In this document: positions 48,443-59,475 of the stretch, piece after piece
Layout: every line of letters starts with the position of its first letter
Position numbering within the stretch: position 1 is the stretch's first letter
From: Hesseltinella vesiculosa
Lineage: Eukaryota > Mucoromycota > Mucoromycetes > Mucorales > Cunninghamellaceae
Assembly (NCBI GenBank): GCA_002104935.1
Contig: MCGT01000005.1
Span: 992,001 to 1,056,000, forward strand
Reading direction: 5' to 3'
Length of the DNA stretch: 64,000 bases
The notes under the pieces: generated by a model
What the model was told of the DNA's origin: nothing
Databases searched by the model: none
What the model saw: only the letters and a program-made list of their open reading frames with translations
Made by a program: the position numbers and the translations under genes

Positions 48443-50573
48443 ATGCTCACTTTCGGGCTGCCGCTGCTCCTTTGCAGCCTGTGTCTACTAGTGAAGGCCG
48501 ACCCATTTACTGGAAGTGCATTTGTTAGCCCTCTCGCTTTTGCTGGTAAGTCAAGCAACAAGCTTAGAATGGCTTTAAAGTACCCAGACCACTCACCTTT
48601 CCCCCCCCCCCCCCTCCATGACGTCGACCACCAACGAAACAGCTTGTGCGTTGACATACCCTGATACGATTTATTGTTACGGTGGAAGTACAACCCGCAA
48701 AGGCACCGATGGTGACGACGTGTTCAGCGACACCGCCCAGATCGCGATGTTGGACCTGACGTCTTTTGACTTCACCAATATTCCCTCCCTCCCCTGGTCC
48801 ACCAGTAATTTCGCCTATGTCAACGGCGAAAACCTCGTCTTGTCCATCAACAACGGGAGCGAACTTTTACTTTACAGTGGCTATGACACAACAGATAACG
48901 TCGGTTATGTTGTTCTACCCAGTAACACTGGTTTCCAAATCAGCAAGAGCTTCCAGCTCCCAGCCCCTAACACCAACAGCACTTATTTTCTGTAAAGCCT
49001 CCTCCTTTGCTTTCCTCCCCCCCCTTTTTTTTTAACTTTATCCATTACTGCACCTAGGTACGAAGGGGCTGCTGTTTATGTACCTAGCATATCTCAAGTT
49101 CTTGTGTTTGGTGGTCTCCAAGCAGGGCAAGTCACCTGCCCAAGCCAACAAAGTTGGTCACTAACCTCCCATATTTATTCAAACAGTGGCGTTCCTTTTG
49201 TTGGCTACAAACTTGCTGGTACCTCTGTTATCAGTTACAGCATTCTCAACGTAAATAGCCACTCCCTCCTATCATGAAAAAGGCGCCATGCCGACGTGAC
49301 TTTTTTTTTCTTTCTAGAATCAACTGTCAGCTATCAATGCAACCACCCCTGGCGGGCTTACTCGTTATGGCCACACAGCCAGCTTATCGAGCAATGGTAC
49401 GACTATGTACATCATTGGAGGCTTTACGTGGGCACCAAACTCGGTCAGCGGGTTGGTTCTGACCAATGCCACATTGCAAGACATCTGGGCATTTGATACC
49501 ACCACCAGCCTCTGGAACGAAGTTCAAGCAAACACAAACTCCTCTATTTTGGGCAGAATGTACCACTCAACCACATCCAGTAAGTTGACCTTTCCTTCTT
49601 TGCCATGCCCAATTGTAACCGGCGGCCTTCTCCTTTTCGCCTAGTCCCTGGAACCACACTGCAATTTATTTGTGGCGGCGTCACCACACTGGTCAATGAT
49701 GGTAAGCCCCGCTCTCTCTTTGTTTTTTTTTTTTTTTTGTCAATCAAATGTCTGTGCTCACGTCCTGACCCTCGGCAACGCTTGTTTTTCGCAGTCTCCA
49801 ACCCTCAAATGTACTTTAATGATCTGGCTTACCTGTACGACGATAGCACAAATTCCATGTATCCGGCGCCTATTGGCAATCCTGCGGGCGGGCCCAACCA
49901 TCTGTTCACCCATTCTGCCGTGGCTTACACGAAAAATAACGCCAAGTATATCTTTGTTCTCTTTGGCCAAGGCGATTCTGGCAATGTGCTCTCCTCCACC
50001 TATATTTTGAATGTCACCGACCCCCACAACATGCAATGGCTCTCGCACCAAAACAAAGGTGCGCCATCGTCCTCTGGCCCCAGTAATCCAGCCAACCCAA
50101 CCACTACCAGTGCTAGTACAACACTCTCCACTGGCACCATTGTTGGCATTGCTGTTGGTGTGGCTGTTGTTGCTGTAAGTGTTGTTACGCAGGGGATGTT
50201 CCCATGATCCCAGAAAAAAAAAACACCGAAAGCACAAAAAAAAAAAAAAAATTGAATGGCCGCCACTCACCCATTTTTTCATTCATAGATTGCACTTACC
50301 AGTCTCGGTGTTGTGTATTATTTTAAGAAAAAGAAGAAGCAGCAGGACTTCCAGGTAGAGCTATCGGATCCTAGAGACCATCATGCGACAATCACACCTT
50401 TCATCAACAACTTCCCAGCGTCTGCCAGCGATGATCTCACAACAGAGGTGTCCACCCAGTCTCCCACCACCACAAAAACACCAGGAGGCTATGATCCATT
50501 TGAGAAGAAGGAGGTGCCAGCGGCAATCAAGCCAGATATGGTTCTACACACCAAACCATTTGGAGAAAGATAA
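48443..50573 (+). CDS. kelch-repeat single-pass membrane protein
   Basis: Eight exons: 48443..48545, 48643..48991, 49058..49126, 49187..49250, 49318..49579, 49645..49701, 49795..50174, 50289..50573; 522 aa. Residues 1-21 are a signal peptide (MLTFGLPLLLCSLCLLVKA). The extracellular part has kelch-like blades: IYCYGGSTTRKG, VLVFGGLQAG, MYIIGGFTW with IWAFDTTTSLWNEVQ, QFICGGVTTLV, and YIFVLFGQGDSG with TYILNVTDPHNMQW. Many Asn-X-Ser/Thr sites suggest glycosylation. A Ser/Thr/Pro stem, one TM helix (GTIVGIAVGVAVVAIALTSLGVVYYF), a Lys stop-transfer and an 80-residue cytosolic tail follow. Intron 1 contains a C14 run. Intron 3 (49127-49186) is a putative 60-nt GC-AG intron that is open in frame, so a 20-residue longer form is possible. 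ATG 48431 is an alternative start. Function unknown, perhaps cell-wall or surface sensing. Confidence 0.8.
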
Positions 50574-51905
50574 AACGAAAATAAAAAAGAGTGCGTCTCA
50601 TAATTTTTTCAAGAAAAAAAAAATCACGTTTCCATCTCGAGGCAACGAAAGAAAAAAAAACGCCTTCTTGTGTTTCTCTCACGCGAATACAAAGGAGTGG
50701 GTCCAGAATTTGCCCCTTCCAATGCAAACAAAATAACAAACAGACACTCAATTTGATCTGGGTCACACCATAAAAATGCTCTCTTTTCTGTGAGGGCCGA
50801 TTTGTTTGTATTTGACGGATCGCTGTCCACGTTTTAGACAGCGTCCCATCGTCGTGTTTTACTGTTTACATCCCTTCTCTCGTGATGAGCTCTTGCGATG
50901 GCTCAGCTGTCAAAAGACGGTGGTTGCCAACCTTCCACTTTGTTTTTTTTTTTTTTTTGCCTCCTGTTTTTTTCTCCTGACCAGCCACGCGCTTACAAGG
51001 TTTGAAAAAATAAAACATGCGTTGCATTTATGCAACAAGTGCGGTTTTACATACCCCATTTTCCCATTGAAAAAAAGAGAGTTTATAGCAGCAACATTAT
51101 CGGGGTTTACCAAGAATGGTTCCATCTGGACGATCATGAATGCAGCCATCGGGTTGCCTCGGTAGCGTTATCAAACAAAGAAAAACTCCCTCGGAGTGGA
51201 CTCTTTTCATGTAAAAAGCTTGGATGCATTCCATTTTCTACAAACTATCGGCAGACTTGATTTGGAAGGCTATAAAGATTATTATTGTTTTTATTTTTTT
51301 TTTCTGTTGTGTAACTGTGTACCCAACCCTTACCCTTGGCGTTGACAATTTTGGTAGTCCCGACTGGAGGAGCACAAACAACAGGTTCCTTGTCCCCGTG
51401 TCCCTGACTGTAAAAAAAATAATTAAAAAACATGTTTTCAAGAATGGGAATCTTCTCACAAAATGGCACCAGGAACGATGAATTGGCGTATCAAGATGAA
51501 TTGCCTTGCACTTCTGCCGCTAGGATAAAGTAGAAGAGAACCAACCATTTGCCAATGCCGGGGGGGGGTTATTATTTTTTTTTTTTTGCGCAGTTTTCCA
51601 GGGGCAAAAAGGTGGTCTGTGGTCTTTCCCTTTAATGAAATGAATGCTGACAAAAATACCACATTTAAAAACGCAGGGTCACGGACCATGGTTGCTTTCT
51701 AACTTTCCTCGTGATCCTAACATTTGTAATTTTATTTTTTCGTATAAAGTGGCTTGATCATCCATCCTTTTCTTTTCTTTTCTCTCCATTCACTTCCATT
51801 TTTTTTTTCACGCTTGCATGTAAACCGTAAGCTCTTGACTTCAAACCAAACCAAGCGACTCATCCATCTCTCTAGTGCTTCCTTCCTTTTATCAAAACGA
51901 TTCAT
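50574..51905. other. intergenic region
   Basis: A 1.33-kb tandem spacer rich in A/T runs, with a G8 run near 51560. I see no gene in it. Confidence 0.4.
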
Positions 51906-52319
51906 ATGGAGCAACTCGATACCAAAGTCCAATTGATTGATCATCCGCTGCATCCCAGCTACCGTGCACCAAGTAGCTTTGACTGGATTCGACGCTGGTG
52001 GCAACAGCATACCCAGCTGCGGCCTGTGTGGTGTTTCCGACCGCTGCGACAGGATCTCGGCTACTCCGATGTCCTATCCTTTTCCCGCCCCAACCAAAAA
52101 TTACTGTGGAAAGCCCTCAACGATGGCCAGCATGAAGTAGAGCTTAGCGAACCTCGGATCCATGGAGGCCAATACGTTGTGTGCATTGTGTTCCCAGAAA
52201 ACCTAGCCTACATTGTTGATTCCGAATGGTCACAACCCGTACTGTATGACCTCATGCTCTGCCCACGCCTCCCACCCTCCCACTGGAAAAACAGAACCTT
52301 CCCTGATCCTTCCATGTAA
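51906..52319 (+). CDS. hypothetical protein, 137 aa
   Basis: Single-exon frame; ATG follows ATTCAT. I do not recognise the family. The protein is polar and rich in Trp and Pro: SFDWIRRWWQQHTQLRPVWC, FRPLRQDLGYSDVLSF, HGGQYVVCIVFPENLAYIVD and a C-terminal CPRLPPSHWKNRTFPDPSM. There is no signal peptide or clear TM segment. Composition and third-position C/G preference match real genes nearby, and upstream DNA is non-coding in character, which supports the call. It could be a small conserved fungal protein or the remains of a longer gene. It is isolated, with 1.3 kb upstream and 1.4 kb downstream free of genes. Confidence 0.55.
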   Translation: MEQLDTKVQLIDHPLHPSYRAPSSFDWIRRWWQQHTQLRPVWCFRPLRQDLGYSDVLSFSRPNQKLLWKALNDGQHEVELSEPRIHGGQYVVCIVFPENLAYIVDSEWSQPVLYDLMLCPRLPPSHWKNRTFPDPSM

Positions 52320-53726
52320 CCAACATTATCTCCATTTTTTTTTTTCATTTGTCATTTGCATATCTGCTGCATCCATCTCACATTCCAAAATAAAACTCAA
52401 ACCTTGATCATGCTACGATTGTCCAAGCTCCGTTGCTTTTTTCTTTCTCAGACCCTATGACTGTCACGGGTCAGGGTCACAGCTGGGATCAACCTTTATT
52501 GCACGTGCCCAGTGTTGACCGACTTTGATATTTCATTTTACTGTATATGCTGAAGTACAGGTCATTGGCATTGTTTGGATAGCAACACCCACCGGCTGCC
52601 ATGATGGTTTGAACATTTGTTGCAATCTTCCCAGGCAGCCTTTCTATTTTTGGAATCCCATCGGCACCTATGCAAACAGATTCTTGTCACTTTCTTTGAC
52701 CGATGGGCGAGTACAAATCATCCAGATGATTGCCGATATGGTTCTTCAGGGCGTCGTTTCGCTGAGGTCGCTCTTGAAAACCCAAACAAGGATGATAGCC
52801 ATTCGCAATATGGTCTAGAATAAAAAAAAAAAAAAAAAAAAAAGGCGGATCGATATTTCCGCCATCTTCTGGTACTCTCACTTTCTCAAACTGGGATCTT
52901 ACGCATCAGATTTGGTTATTTGGTTTCTCAGTGATTTTGGTTCCATGAGCCATGTGTTCTCTGGACCCTAGCAGCTTTGCCCCAAGAAGTCTGAGCCTCG
53001 ACCGACGGTTTTTATTTGACACAGCTCGCAGGTCACAGGTCCAATGGTGCACTGCAGAGGCATCAGGCGTTGGTGATCATTGCAAAAAAAAAAGCATGGT
53101 TCTGGTGTCTGCTGCTTGAGAATAAATCGATGATCACGCCGTCACCCTTGCATAAAAAATAAATAAAAATGAAAAAACAAGGCGAGCCAGGGTGGCAAAA
53201 GGCAGCACAGCTTGAATTGCTGATGTGCAACGAGTGAAGCTGACCACGACTGGCTTCATATCCTACTTGGGAAACCCGAAGCCTGTCTTTTAAGAGTCAT
53301 GTTTACAATGCCCTGTGTCAAAAACGCGCCCACAAAACGCGGATGCTGCTTGTGACAAGAAATTAAAAATGAACATTTGGAACAGCCTCAACTTGGAACA
53401 TCTGTCTTTACCTAGACTGTATGTTTGCTCCTTTCGTCAGGACCGTGTTCTGTTCCCAGAGGAACCCCCTCCCCCCCCCCAAAAAAAAAAAGAAGAAAAG
53501 CGTGGCTTTCCACGTCGGTAATTCAAAAAATACGTGGGGCTGTGATGAGGGATGCATTTGTGGCAAAGGAGGAAAATCATTTTTTTTAAAAAATGTGGCA
53601 CTGCTGATCTTTTTTTTTTAATTTTTTAATTCCACTTAATCATACGGCATAGATGGGGTAAATATAATATGGTACATAGCCTTAGGGAGTGAAGAGAAAA
53701 AAAAATGTACAGATGGCATGGGGGAA
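52320..53726. other. convergent intergenic region
   Basis: It lies between the 137-aa gene and questin-oxidase-like gene A. A runs occur at 52820-52843 and 53479-53490. I see no supported gene. Confidence 0.4.
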
Positions 53727-55180
53727 CTATTCAAAGTCGAGGAAACCAACGTCACGAGACCATTGGCCTTGGACATCAAGCGAGGCTTGGGCAGCCTTGA
53801 TGTAGGCTTGGCCAAGGTCGTCAGGGCCATGACCATAGAGCATTTGGGCTAGAGCCAATGAGCGCACGACCTTGATCACATGTTCATCCTTGCCCTTGAT
53901 GGCTTCCTTGAAAACGTGCGACCAGTCATTGGGTTCATCATTGCCAAAGGTGACGGATTCATAGCCGATGAGGCGTTCAGCACGGACCTTGGGGCGGCCA
54001 AAGGCGGTGTAGTAGGAAAGGACCATCAGCAGATGGTTTTGGATCAGCGAGTTGGCTTCTTCAGGATGCAGGTGAGGGACCAGGATATGCACAAAGTACA
54101 CCGAGGTCAGGGCGTGCATCAGGAAGAAGTCCAGATTGGGCAGCACTTGAGGATCCTTGCTGGTGAAGCCGGTGGCACCATAGGCGAGAGTGCACAATTG
54201 AACCAGCTCCTTGACACGAGAATACCGGTCAGCTTGTGATTGCCAAGCGGTCTTGTTGACCCATTGGGTGAGGTAGCCCGTGATTTTTTCCATAGCAGCA
54301 TCACTTTGGATCAAGGCTTCGGACTTGATCTTGGTGTCGATTTGGACAACTGTGTCATAAAACTTGTCGCTGTGGATCTCGTTGACGATGTCGACCAGGA
54401 TCGAGTCGCCCACAAGCAGGTCACCTTCCACGCGTTCTTCCAGCTGTTGCGCAGGCACGGCTCGAAGTTGTTCAGACAGTTCAGGGGAGGTGGGGATGTG
54501 ACGGTCGGCCATGTTGGAAGTACAAGCAGCCATGGCCAAGCCTAGGGTTTGGAAAGAGGGTTGAGATTGGCTTTTTTCTCTATCCACTTTCCTTCTTACC
54601 TTCAGCAACCATGCCTTCAGAAGAGAATTCCACGCCATAGCCTACGTGGATTAAAGGATGCAGAGCACCTCCCAAAAGTCGGGAGAGCATGTCGCCAGAC
54701 CAAACGAAGCGGCGCACGGTGTTGATGATACCGTGTTGCTTGATTTCATCTTGGAAGAATTCAAGGTAGCTTGTGTACGCTTCGGCTTTGTCCAAGTGGG
54801 CTGTAAAGTTTGCTCGCGTGACCTTTTCCAACAAAGGAGGGCGGGGGCGTTGGTAGTGCAAGTGAGCATTGTAGATTTCTTCCAGACGTTTTTCATCGGC
54901 GCCAAGAGCATAAGCAGCCAAGACATGGTGAGAAAGGTGGCTATGGTTTTACCACAAGAAGGCTAGGCGTGAGAAACCTGTGATCGAATTTTTTTTTTTT
55001 TTTTTTGGACGTGTTGGGGTCGACTTACTTGTGGTATTTGAATTCGTTGAAGAAGATGTGATGATCACGATTGTTCTTTTCCAACAATCCAACAACAGCA
55101 GTGGTGGATCGAGAAGTGATACCAGGAAGCACAAGGTTTGTCAATTCAGGTCGCAATGGTGTACGGATGAAGAAAGACAT
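53727..55180 (-). CDS. questin-oxidase-like (AflY family) protein, paralogue A
   Basis: Three exons, complement(55029..55180, 54600..54940, 53727..54541), 435 aa. The family includes fungal questin oxidase (a Baeyer-Villiger-type step in anthraquinone pathways) and AflY, but many members sit outside such clusters. Matching landmarks are GLLEKNNRDHHIFFNEFKYH, then NHLSHHVLAAYALGA, YQRPRPPLLEKVT, ALHPLIHVGYGVEF, GLAMAACTSN, and FFLMHALTSVYFVHILVPHL. The conserved His residues of these blocks suggest a metal or substrate site. No NAD(P)- or FAD-binding Rossmann motif is visible. The length is typical (430-470). Substrate unknown; no polyketide synthase lies in the window. A TATAAAAG box lies 65-72 bp upstream of the ATG. 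Paralogue B and a fragment lie 6-9 kb away on the same strand. Confidence 0.85.
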
Positions 55181-55244
55181 GTTTAAAATAAAAGAGTAGT
55201 CAAAAAGGTTTGAGAAGAGAGAAACGTGGGAGAGAAAGGTTGAC

Positions 55245-55252
55245 CTTTTATA
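55245..55252 (-). promoter_or_regulatory. TATA box of questin-oxidase-like gene A
   Basis: TATAAAAG on the minus strand, 65-72 bp before the ATG at 55180. This is a standard spacing for a short leader. Confidence 0.65.
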
Positions 55253-55613
55253 TGCAGCGTTTTCTTACAAATCCCATCCAGCCAATGAAATCGCAGAGAC
55301 TGCTTGGTCATACCCGCCAATGACGGCGATCATGCTTGTTTGGATTTCGTGTCGCTGCGCCCCAACTTGGCCCATAAATCCGCCTCTTTTTTTTTTTTTT
55401 GGGAGTGGAGATTGGGGCGGAACGGATGAACACAGGCATTTTTTTATCCGAGGCTTCGCCTGATTTGATCAAGACCAAAAAAAAAAAGAGCCTGGAGTCT
55501 TGATGTGCTGATCTCTCCTTCCCATCTTGTATACTGCAAAGTTTAAATGTATGTATATGTTTATATATATAAAATAGAGTTGCTCCTATCAGTATTTACT
55601 GGTCTTGATTCGT
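55253..55613. other. intergenic region between questin-oxidase-like A and glucoamylase
   Basis: It holds the promoter of gene A and the 3' flank of glucoamylase, with an AT-rich stretch (TATATATA at 55563) near the glucoamylase stop. Confidence 0.4.
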
Positions 55614-58046
55614 TTACAAGTTCAAGGCATGGAAACACCTGGAGGAAAGGAAAGGTAAAAGGATAAGTATGTCATGATTTCTTTTGCTGGCGCTTCTCTG
55701 GTCTTACCAAGGGGTTCCATCGGTGGTGGGGCTCCAGCAGCAGTTACGCGAAGCACAGATGGATTGAGTGATGCCGACGTAACCGCAGTCCGTTCGCGAG
55801 GCATCGGCCACAGCGCAAGTGGTGGAGGTAGGGTTGGAGAAGAAGCACCAAGGGGTGCCGCTGGTCGAGCTAGGGGCCCAGCAGCAGTTACGTGAGGCAC
55901 AGATGGATTGAGTGATGCCAACATAGCCACAGTCAGCACGGGAGGAGTCGGCGACAGCACAGACCGAGGGTGTGGCTGTGGGGGTGGCCGATGTGGTGGT
56001 GGAGGAAGTGGAGGTGGTGGAGCCGCCAGCGGAGGAGGTGGTGGTTGAAGCGGAAGTAGTGGTGGTTGGTGGGGTGGGTGTGTTGCTCAAGACAGCGTAA
56101 CACGAGTCGCGTTTCCATTTAGCCGTGATCATCGCAGCATAGCTCCAAGTCAGGTGTGGCGCGCCTTGTCGGGCACCGGTCACAGGGTTGAATTGTTCCG
56201 TCATGTCTTGCGTGCTACCCATAAAGTGGCTGAGGGTGTCCAAGTAAGCATCACCTTCACCGGCCATGTTGTTGACAAGCTTGGTCAGGTCAGCGCCGGT
56301 GATGGTCGAGCCAACGGTGGCCGACGTGCCAAAGTAATCAAAGATGGGCTTGTTGATGGACGTGACCACAGCACCGCCTTGTTGCCAGAATTGGATGGCA
56401 GCCTGGTAATAAAATTCAGCCATACCAGCAGTGGCCAACAACCAGGGACCAGCACCGTTCTGAAAAGAAAAAGAAAAAAGGTCAGCGTCAAGGAGAAGGA
56501 AGAAAAGAGCTGACTTGCATTGTTGACACCATCGGCGCCATTGTAAACATCTTCGAGATAACGACCCACAGCAGGGGCATTGGCCTGGCGATCTTGGTTC
56601 ACCTTGAATTTGCCCTTGAAGCCGAGGGCATAGCGGAAGACTGTAGCAAGCACTTTGTCGGTGGCAGGGCTCATATACAGGTCGCTATCGACCGATTGGA
56701 TGGCGCCAAGCATGATGGCAGCATCGGGGCTGTTGCGGTCGCCTGTGTTTTGCATTTCCTTGATGTAGCCAACCGTGGCGTTCCAGTGGGATTCAATCAT
56801 GGGTTCCAGGGCCGATACTGTAGACGTGGCAGACGAGGCCAGTGTTGGGTTCCCGCCCCAGGTGTTCATGTAGTAGGCGCCTTCCACCAGACCGCGGCGC
56901 TGCGAAATCTGCGTGTACCAGTGTTTGTCAGAGCGTTCCTAAACGAGAAAAAGTGAGCTGATGCCTGTAATGCGCCTTTCTTGATCACCCTACCTCCCAT
57001 AAATCAATACAAGGAGTGCCACTGGTGCATGCATTGTTGTAGTTGCGGATGATGTAGTTCAGATTCTTGGCAATCATGGGCGACAGCGACTTGGCAAATG
57101 TGGTGTTGGATGTCGCCGTGGCGTAGTCGCCAGCGAAGCGCACAAGTGTGCGGATACGGAGACCAGGTCCATCGTTCTGAGGACGACCCCATGGACCGGT
57201 GAAGGCAGTGCCTGAAAAAAAGTAGGGGAGAGAAAAAGGCGTGAGAAAAAAAAAAAAAAAAAAAAGCGATCTCTGCGCTTTGTGAAATGAGCGCCAGGCG
57301 GTTCATTCCTTCTCGGCGTGCCCTTGCTTACCATCGACATTGGCCTTGGCATCACCCACATTATCATCAGGGTTGCCGGTCATGCTGACGACCAAGTTGG
57401 TTTCAGACTGCCAGGTTTGTTCAAAGGCGATCCAATCAAACATCAGCTTCGAATACTTGGCCTGACCAGCAGCGTCCTTGTTGGCTACCGCCTGCGAATA
57501 GAGTCTTCCAACAACGTCCATCGTCAAGGCCGAGTCTCTGGCCCAGTGGAACCAGTAATTAGGGTTCTGCTCATAGGAATAAGTATCGTATTAGGCTATG
57601 TTGCTCTGCTGCCTTACCGTTTTGGATTGAGCGGCAACGACACAGCCGGTTTGAGTGCCAGAGGGCGTCAGGTTGTTCAAAAGAGCAGACACCGAGTAGG
57701 TGTATTGGCTTGACACCCAAGAAGAAACAGTGCTTTGGCTTGGGGGAGTAGGCCGAGCGGAATTCACAGGTGTTGTTTGGTAACACCAAGGGCTGCCATC
57801 ACTGGTAGGGGCGTAGCAGCAGCCAGCGGCTAAACAAGACGATTGCGTCGAGGCAACCGTTCCACAGTCCATGCGGAGAGCATCATCTACAGAAAAGGAG
57901 TCAAATACCGAGCGTTAGCAATGTGACAATAGTGATAGGCAGCTGGACTTACCGATGGTAGGGCAGGTGGCACGGGAAACCAAAGGGGAAGCTTGAGCCA
58001 GGCCAAGCACCATGGCAGAAGCGACAGCTAAAGAAAGGACATGCAT
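55614..58046 (-). CDS. secreted GH15 glucoamylase with three P-type trefoil domains
   Basis: Seven exons, complement(57953..58046, 57618..57886, 57332..57569, 56994..57211, 56519..56938, 55708..56459, 55614..55638), 671 aa. It releases glucose from starch ends. Residues 1-19 are a signal peptide (MHVLSLAVASAMVLGLAQA). An N-terminal trefoil-type module follows (MDCGTVASTQSSCLAAGCCY...PWCY). GH15 landmarks are NPNYWFHWARDSALTMDVV, GRPQNDGPGLRIRTLVRFA, CIDLWEERS with the general acid Glu, and MTEQFNPVTGARQGAPHLTW with the catalytic base Glu. A Thr/Ser linker of about 40 residues leads to two more trefoils, each with DCGYVGITQSICASRNCCW and PWC(Y/F). Classical Rhizopus glucoamylase carries CBM21 instead; none is present here. 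Intron 5 is GC-AG (GCAAGT). A TATAAATA box lies 65-72 bp upstream. Confidence 0.9.
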
Positions 58047-59475
58047 GTTTTTTTTAATCAACTAGAGCAGCTATACTTTTTTTTAAAAAATAACATTCCC
58101 TGGAAGCGATTATTTATACTTCTGATTGTTCCCAATTTAACAGGCTAATGGGAAAAAGAGGTAAGCGACTGGGGAATGACGCGGGAATGACGGGAAAGTT
58201 ATTATTTAGACGCAGCAGGCGAAAGTCGGATCACACTACAATGGCCGCCCAGGATATCACCCCAAAAATAAAAAACGTCCGGCATGTCCTTTTGTCACAG
58301 CGTTGAACAATTGCAAAAGACCTCAACTACATCTGACAAAGACTAGCCACAGGAAAAAAAGACGAGCAAGCTTGGAGAGGTGATGCAAAGGGTGGCGACC
58401 AAACAAGGTTCTGAGTTTTTTTTTCCCCAAAGGCTCTTGATGCAGCCTATTGACAAAGAGGCAAAACGGGACGATTTGGAAAGCTGTCGACGATTGGCAA
58501 ACTTTTTTTTTTTATTAGGGATCAGAATAAAACGTGTTTTACCCGTTGGGAATTTATTCCCATCTTCATGATAGTTCAGGTGGAACAAGTTAATTTAGGG
58601 ATTTGAATCTATTCAGGAAGGTGTTCCAGATCGCGTGCAAACCCCACGGAGAAAAAGTCAGGGTCAATCGCCGCCCATTTCTCCTCTTCGTGTCCACGAT
58701 GCATGGCAATCACCCCGCCCCTCTTTTTGTCCACCGATCACCATTGGTGCAACTCTTTTTTTCTTTCCTTTCTCATATCCACTCAGCCATGAACAAAAGG
58801 TCAAAATAAGAATGTGATTCTAGGCAAGTATGCTCTTTAGGGATCAGCCCTTCCTTGGAAAATGAATCTTAATCTGTGTGAATGGCGGGAAATCAAAGAT
58901 AAATAGGGTCCAGTTGTGATCCCGCGTCATTCATACCAAAGGCAGCGATGAGTCATTCGCCTTCTTTCCCATCCTCTTATCCAATGAGGGGTTAGCTAAG
59001 GCAAGACGATAAGTGCGTGACCGCTAGCCCATTGACGGAAGCTCGTCCTCGACAAGCAGCTCAACGCATGCAGTTGCGCCCGACTTCATACGACCATCTC
59101 TTTCCTGCTCCATGCAATGGTATTGGATAAGCCTTTGGTTTCCATAGCAGCCATTGATCAAGTGTTATAGAGGCCCAGCAGAGGACCTTGGCTTGCACCT
59201 GTGCGGGATGGGTGCGTCACCCCCTCCAAATTTTGCCACCAGTCAGAGGAAATTTAAGATGGCAGTTTGGAAGCATCAAAAATAAACCGTTTAAACATTG
59301 GTTGGGTGGTTTTTACTAATCGTTCTGAAATCATAGTATCCTGATATCATCCATTGTGAAATTACGGTTACGGTGAAAAGCATGTCATTTCTCAGACGTG
59401 TATGACCGACCTAGAGACTTTCCTGGCACGAAACATAGGAGGCAACCAAACTGCATCCAAAGTTTTATTAGTCAT
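58047..59475. other. 1.43-kb region upstream of glucoamylase
   Basis: It holds the glucoamylase promoter (TATA at 58111) and the 3' flank of the Aven-like gene. A GC-rich CACCCCGCCCC at about 58711-58721 contains GCGGGG on the minus strand, compatible with a CreA-type carbon-repressor core, but a single site is weak evidence. I see no gene. Confidence 0.4.
58111..58118 (-). promoter_or_regulatory. TATA box of glucoamylase gene
   Basis: TATAAATA on the minus strand, 65-72 bp before the ATG at 58046, the same spacing as in questin-oxidase-like gene A. Confidence 0.65.
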
